5,785 nt of DNA from assembly GCA_021797225.1 (NCBI GenBank), contig JAKAAE010000104.1, forward strand, positions 1 through 5,785. The letters are read 5' to 3'. A program made the translations under genes and the position numbers. Shown here in pieces: positions 5,561 through 5,785 of the stretch. Within the stretch, counting starts at the first letter, position 1. Each line of letters begins with the position of its first letter. This DNA is from Thermoplasmata archaeon. GTDB lineage: Archaea > Thermoplasmatota > Thermoplasmata > Thermoplasmatales > Thermoplasmataceae. The notes under the pieces were generated by a model. That model had not been told where the DNA came from. It saw nothing but the letters and a program-made list of their open reading frames with translations, and made no database searches.

Positions 5561-5728
5561 TTATTTAGAATTAGGAAACACGGAATGGATAAAAGAGGCT
5601 ATGTAAGCCGTTTCTGAAGCCATATCCTTCAGTGTTGAACCAAAATGACCGCCGTTTCCCATCATAAGAAATGCACTGGTTCCTGTTGCTTTCAATTTAT
5701 TATAAAATTCCAGTGCATGATATAGTGT
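5561..5728 (-). pseudogene. C-terminal remnant of an alpha/beta hydrolase (peptidase S9-like)
   Basis: The minus strand encodes a tail of about 55 residues ending at a TAA at 5561-5563. It includes HALEFYNKLKATGTSAF, then MMGNGGHFGS, then a C-terminal helix (DMASETAYIASFIHSVF). The pattern of a helix with the FYNKLKATG-type turn, a strand, then GGHFGS resembles the end of prolyl-oligopeptidase or acyl-peptide hydrolase-like alpha/beta hydrolases, where that His is the catalytic one. There is no start codon at the proper end. The frame stays open only to a TAA at 5762-5764, and upstream of about 5728 it turns to low-complexity AT-rich codons. The nucleophile Ser and acidic residue domains are therefore absent and the gene is broken. 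It lies upstream of the AIM24-family gene in the same orientation. The exact hydrolase family is uncertain. Confidence 0.6.
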
Positions 5729-5763
5729 ATAATTTATATAACTATTTCTACAATTAATATATT

Positions 5764-5785
5764 AGAAAAATTTACACCTATGTCC
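5764..5785 (-). repeat. Inverted repeat, outer arm at the window end
   Basis: Read on the minus strand this begins GGACATAGGT and ends TAAATTTTTCT, 21 of 22 identical to 5511-5532. It is the last 22 bases of the window, so the repeat may extend further. Read outwards on the plus strand it resembles the upstream region of the AIM24-family gene. It could lead into a related gene, belong to a small element, or be an assembly artefact at a contig end. Confidence 0.75.

Noticed and set aside
1..5785. CRISPR arrays, tRNA or rRNA genes.
   Set aside because: No regularly spaced repeats and no tRNA arm (GGTTC-A-type) or rRNA signature were seen on either strand.

Overview
The window most resembles chromosomal DNA of an acidophilic archaeon of the order Thermoplasmatales (Ferroplasma/Cuniculiplasma-like). 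The reasons are the AT-rich composition, archaeal TATA-type promoter elements placed so that first genes would be nearly leaderless, archaeal Shine-Dalgarno sites (GAGGTG, AGGAG) only in front of operon-internal genes, and the gene families present. The assignment is inference from sequence style; no marker gene is present. The first nine bases match the 3' end of the common Illumina adapter, so the window is probably a whole short (meta)genomic contig.

Left part (1-2874), very AT-rich: an uncoded stretch of about 430 bp, then a family 2-like glycosyltransferase (439-1353, +). A doubly truncated IS200/IS605 TnpB remnant on the minus strand (1360-1923) ends six bases from that gene's stop codon. 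A promoter-like element and a second, unrelated-looking glycosyltransferase (2098-2874, +) follow. This looks like a variable surface-glycan islet with mobile-element debris.

Middle part (2913-4675), minus strand: a compact mercury detoxification operon. A 76-residue soluble heavy-metal-binding protein (GMTCDDC) is followed, with an 8-bp overlap, by mercuric reductase MerA with redox Cys44/Cys49 and the C-terminal Cys-Cys pair. The small protein looks like the NmerA metal-binding domain of bacterial MerA encoded as a separate gene: it would pass Hg(II) to MerA, which reduces it to Hg(0) with NADPH. No merR, merH, merB or transporter gene is visible. Palindromes upstream of the first gene are candidate operators.

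Right part (4676-5785), minus strand: an AIM24/TIGR00266-family protein (4838-5497), followed by an unrecognised 43-residue small ORF with a strong Shine-Dalgarno site (4676-4807). Upstream of AIM24 lies the C-terminal remnant of an alpha/beta hydrolase (5561-5728). This remnant is enclosed by a 22-bp inverted repeat (21/22) whose outer arm is the very end of the window.

The most worthwhile observations are the split NmerA/MerA pair and its upstream palindromes, the MerA active-site Phe where Tyr or His is expected, the small ORF, and the terminal inverted repeat around the hydrolase remnant. I see no clear evidence of a wholly new defence or catalytic system.
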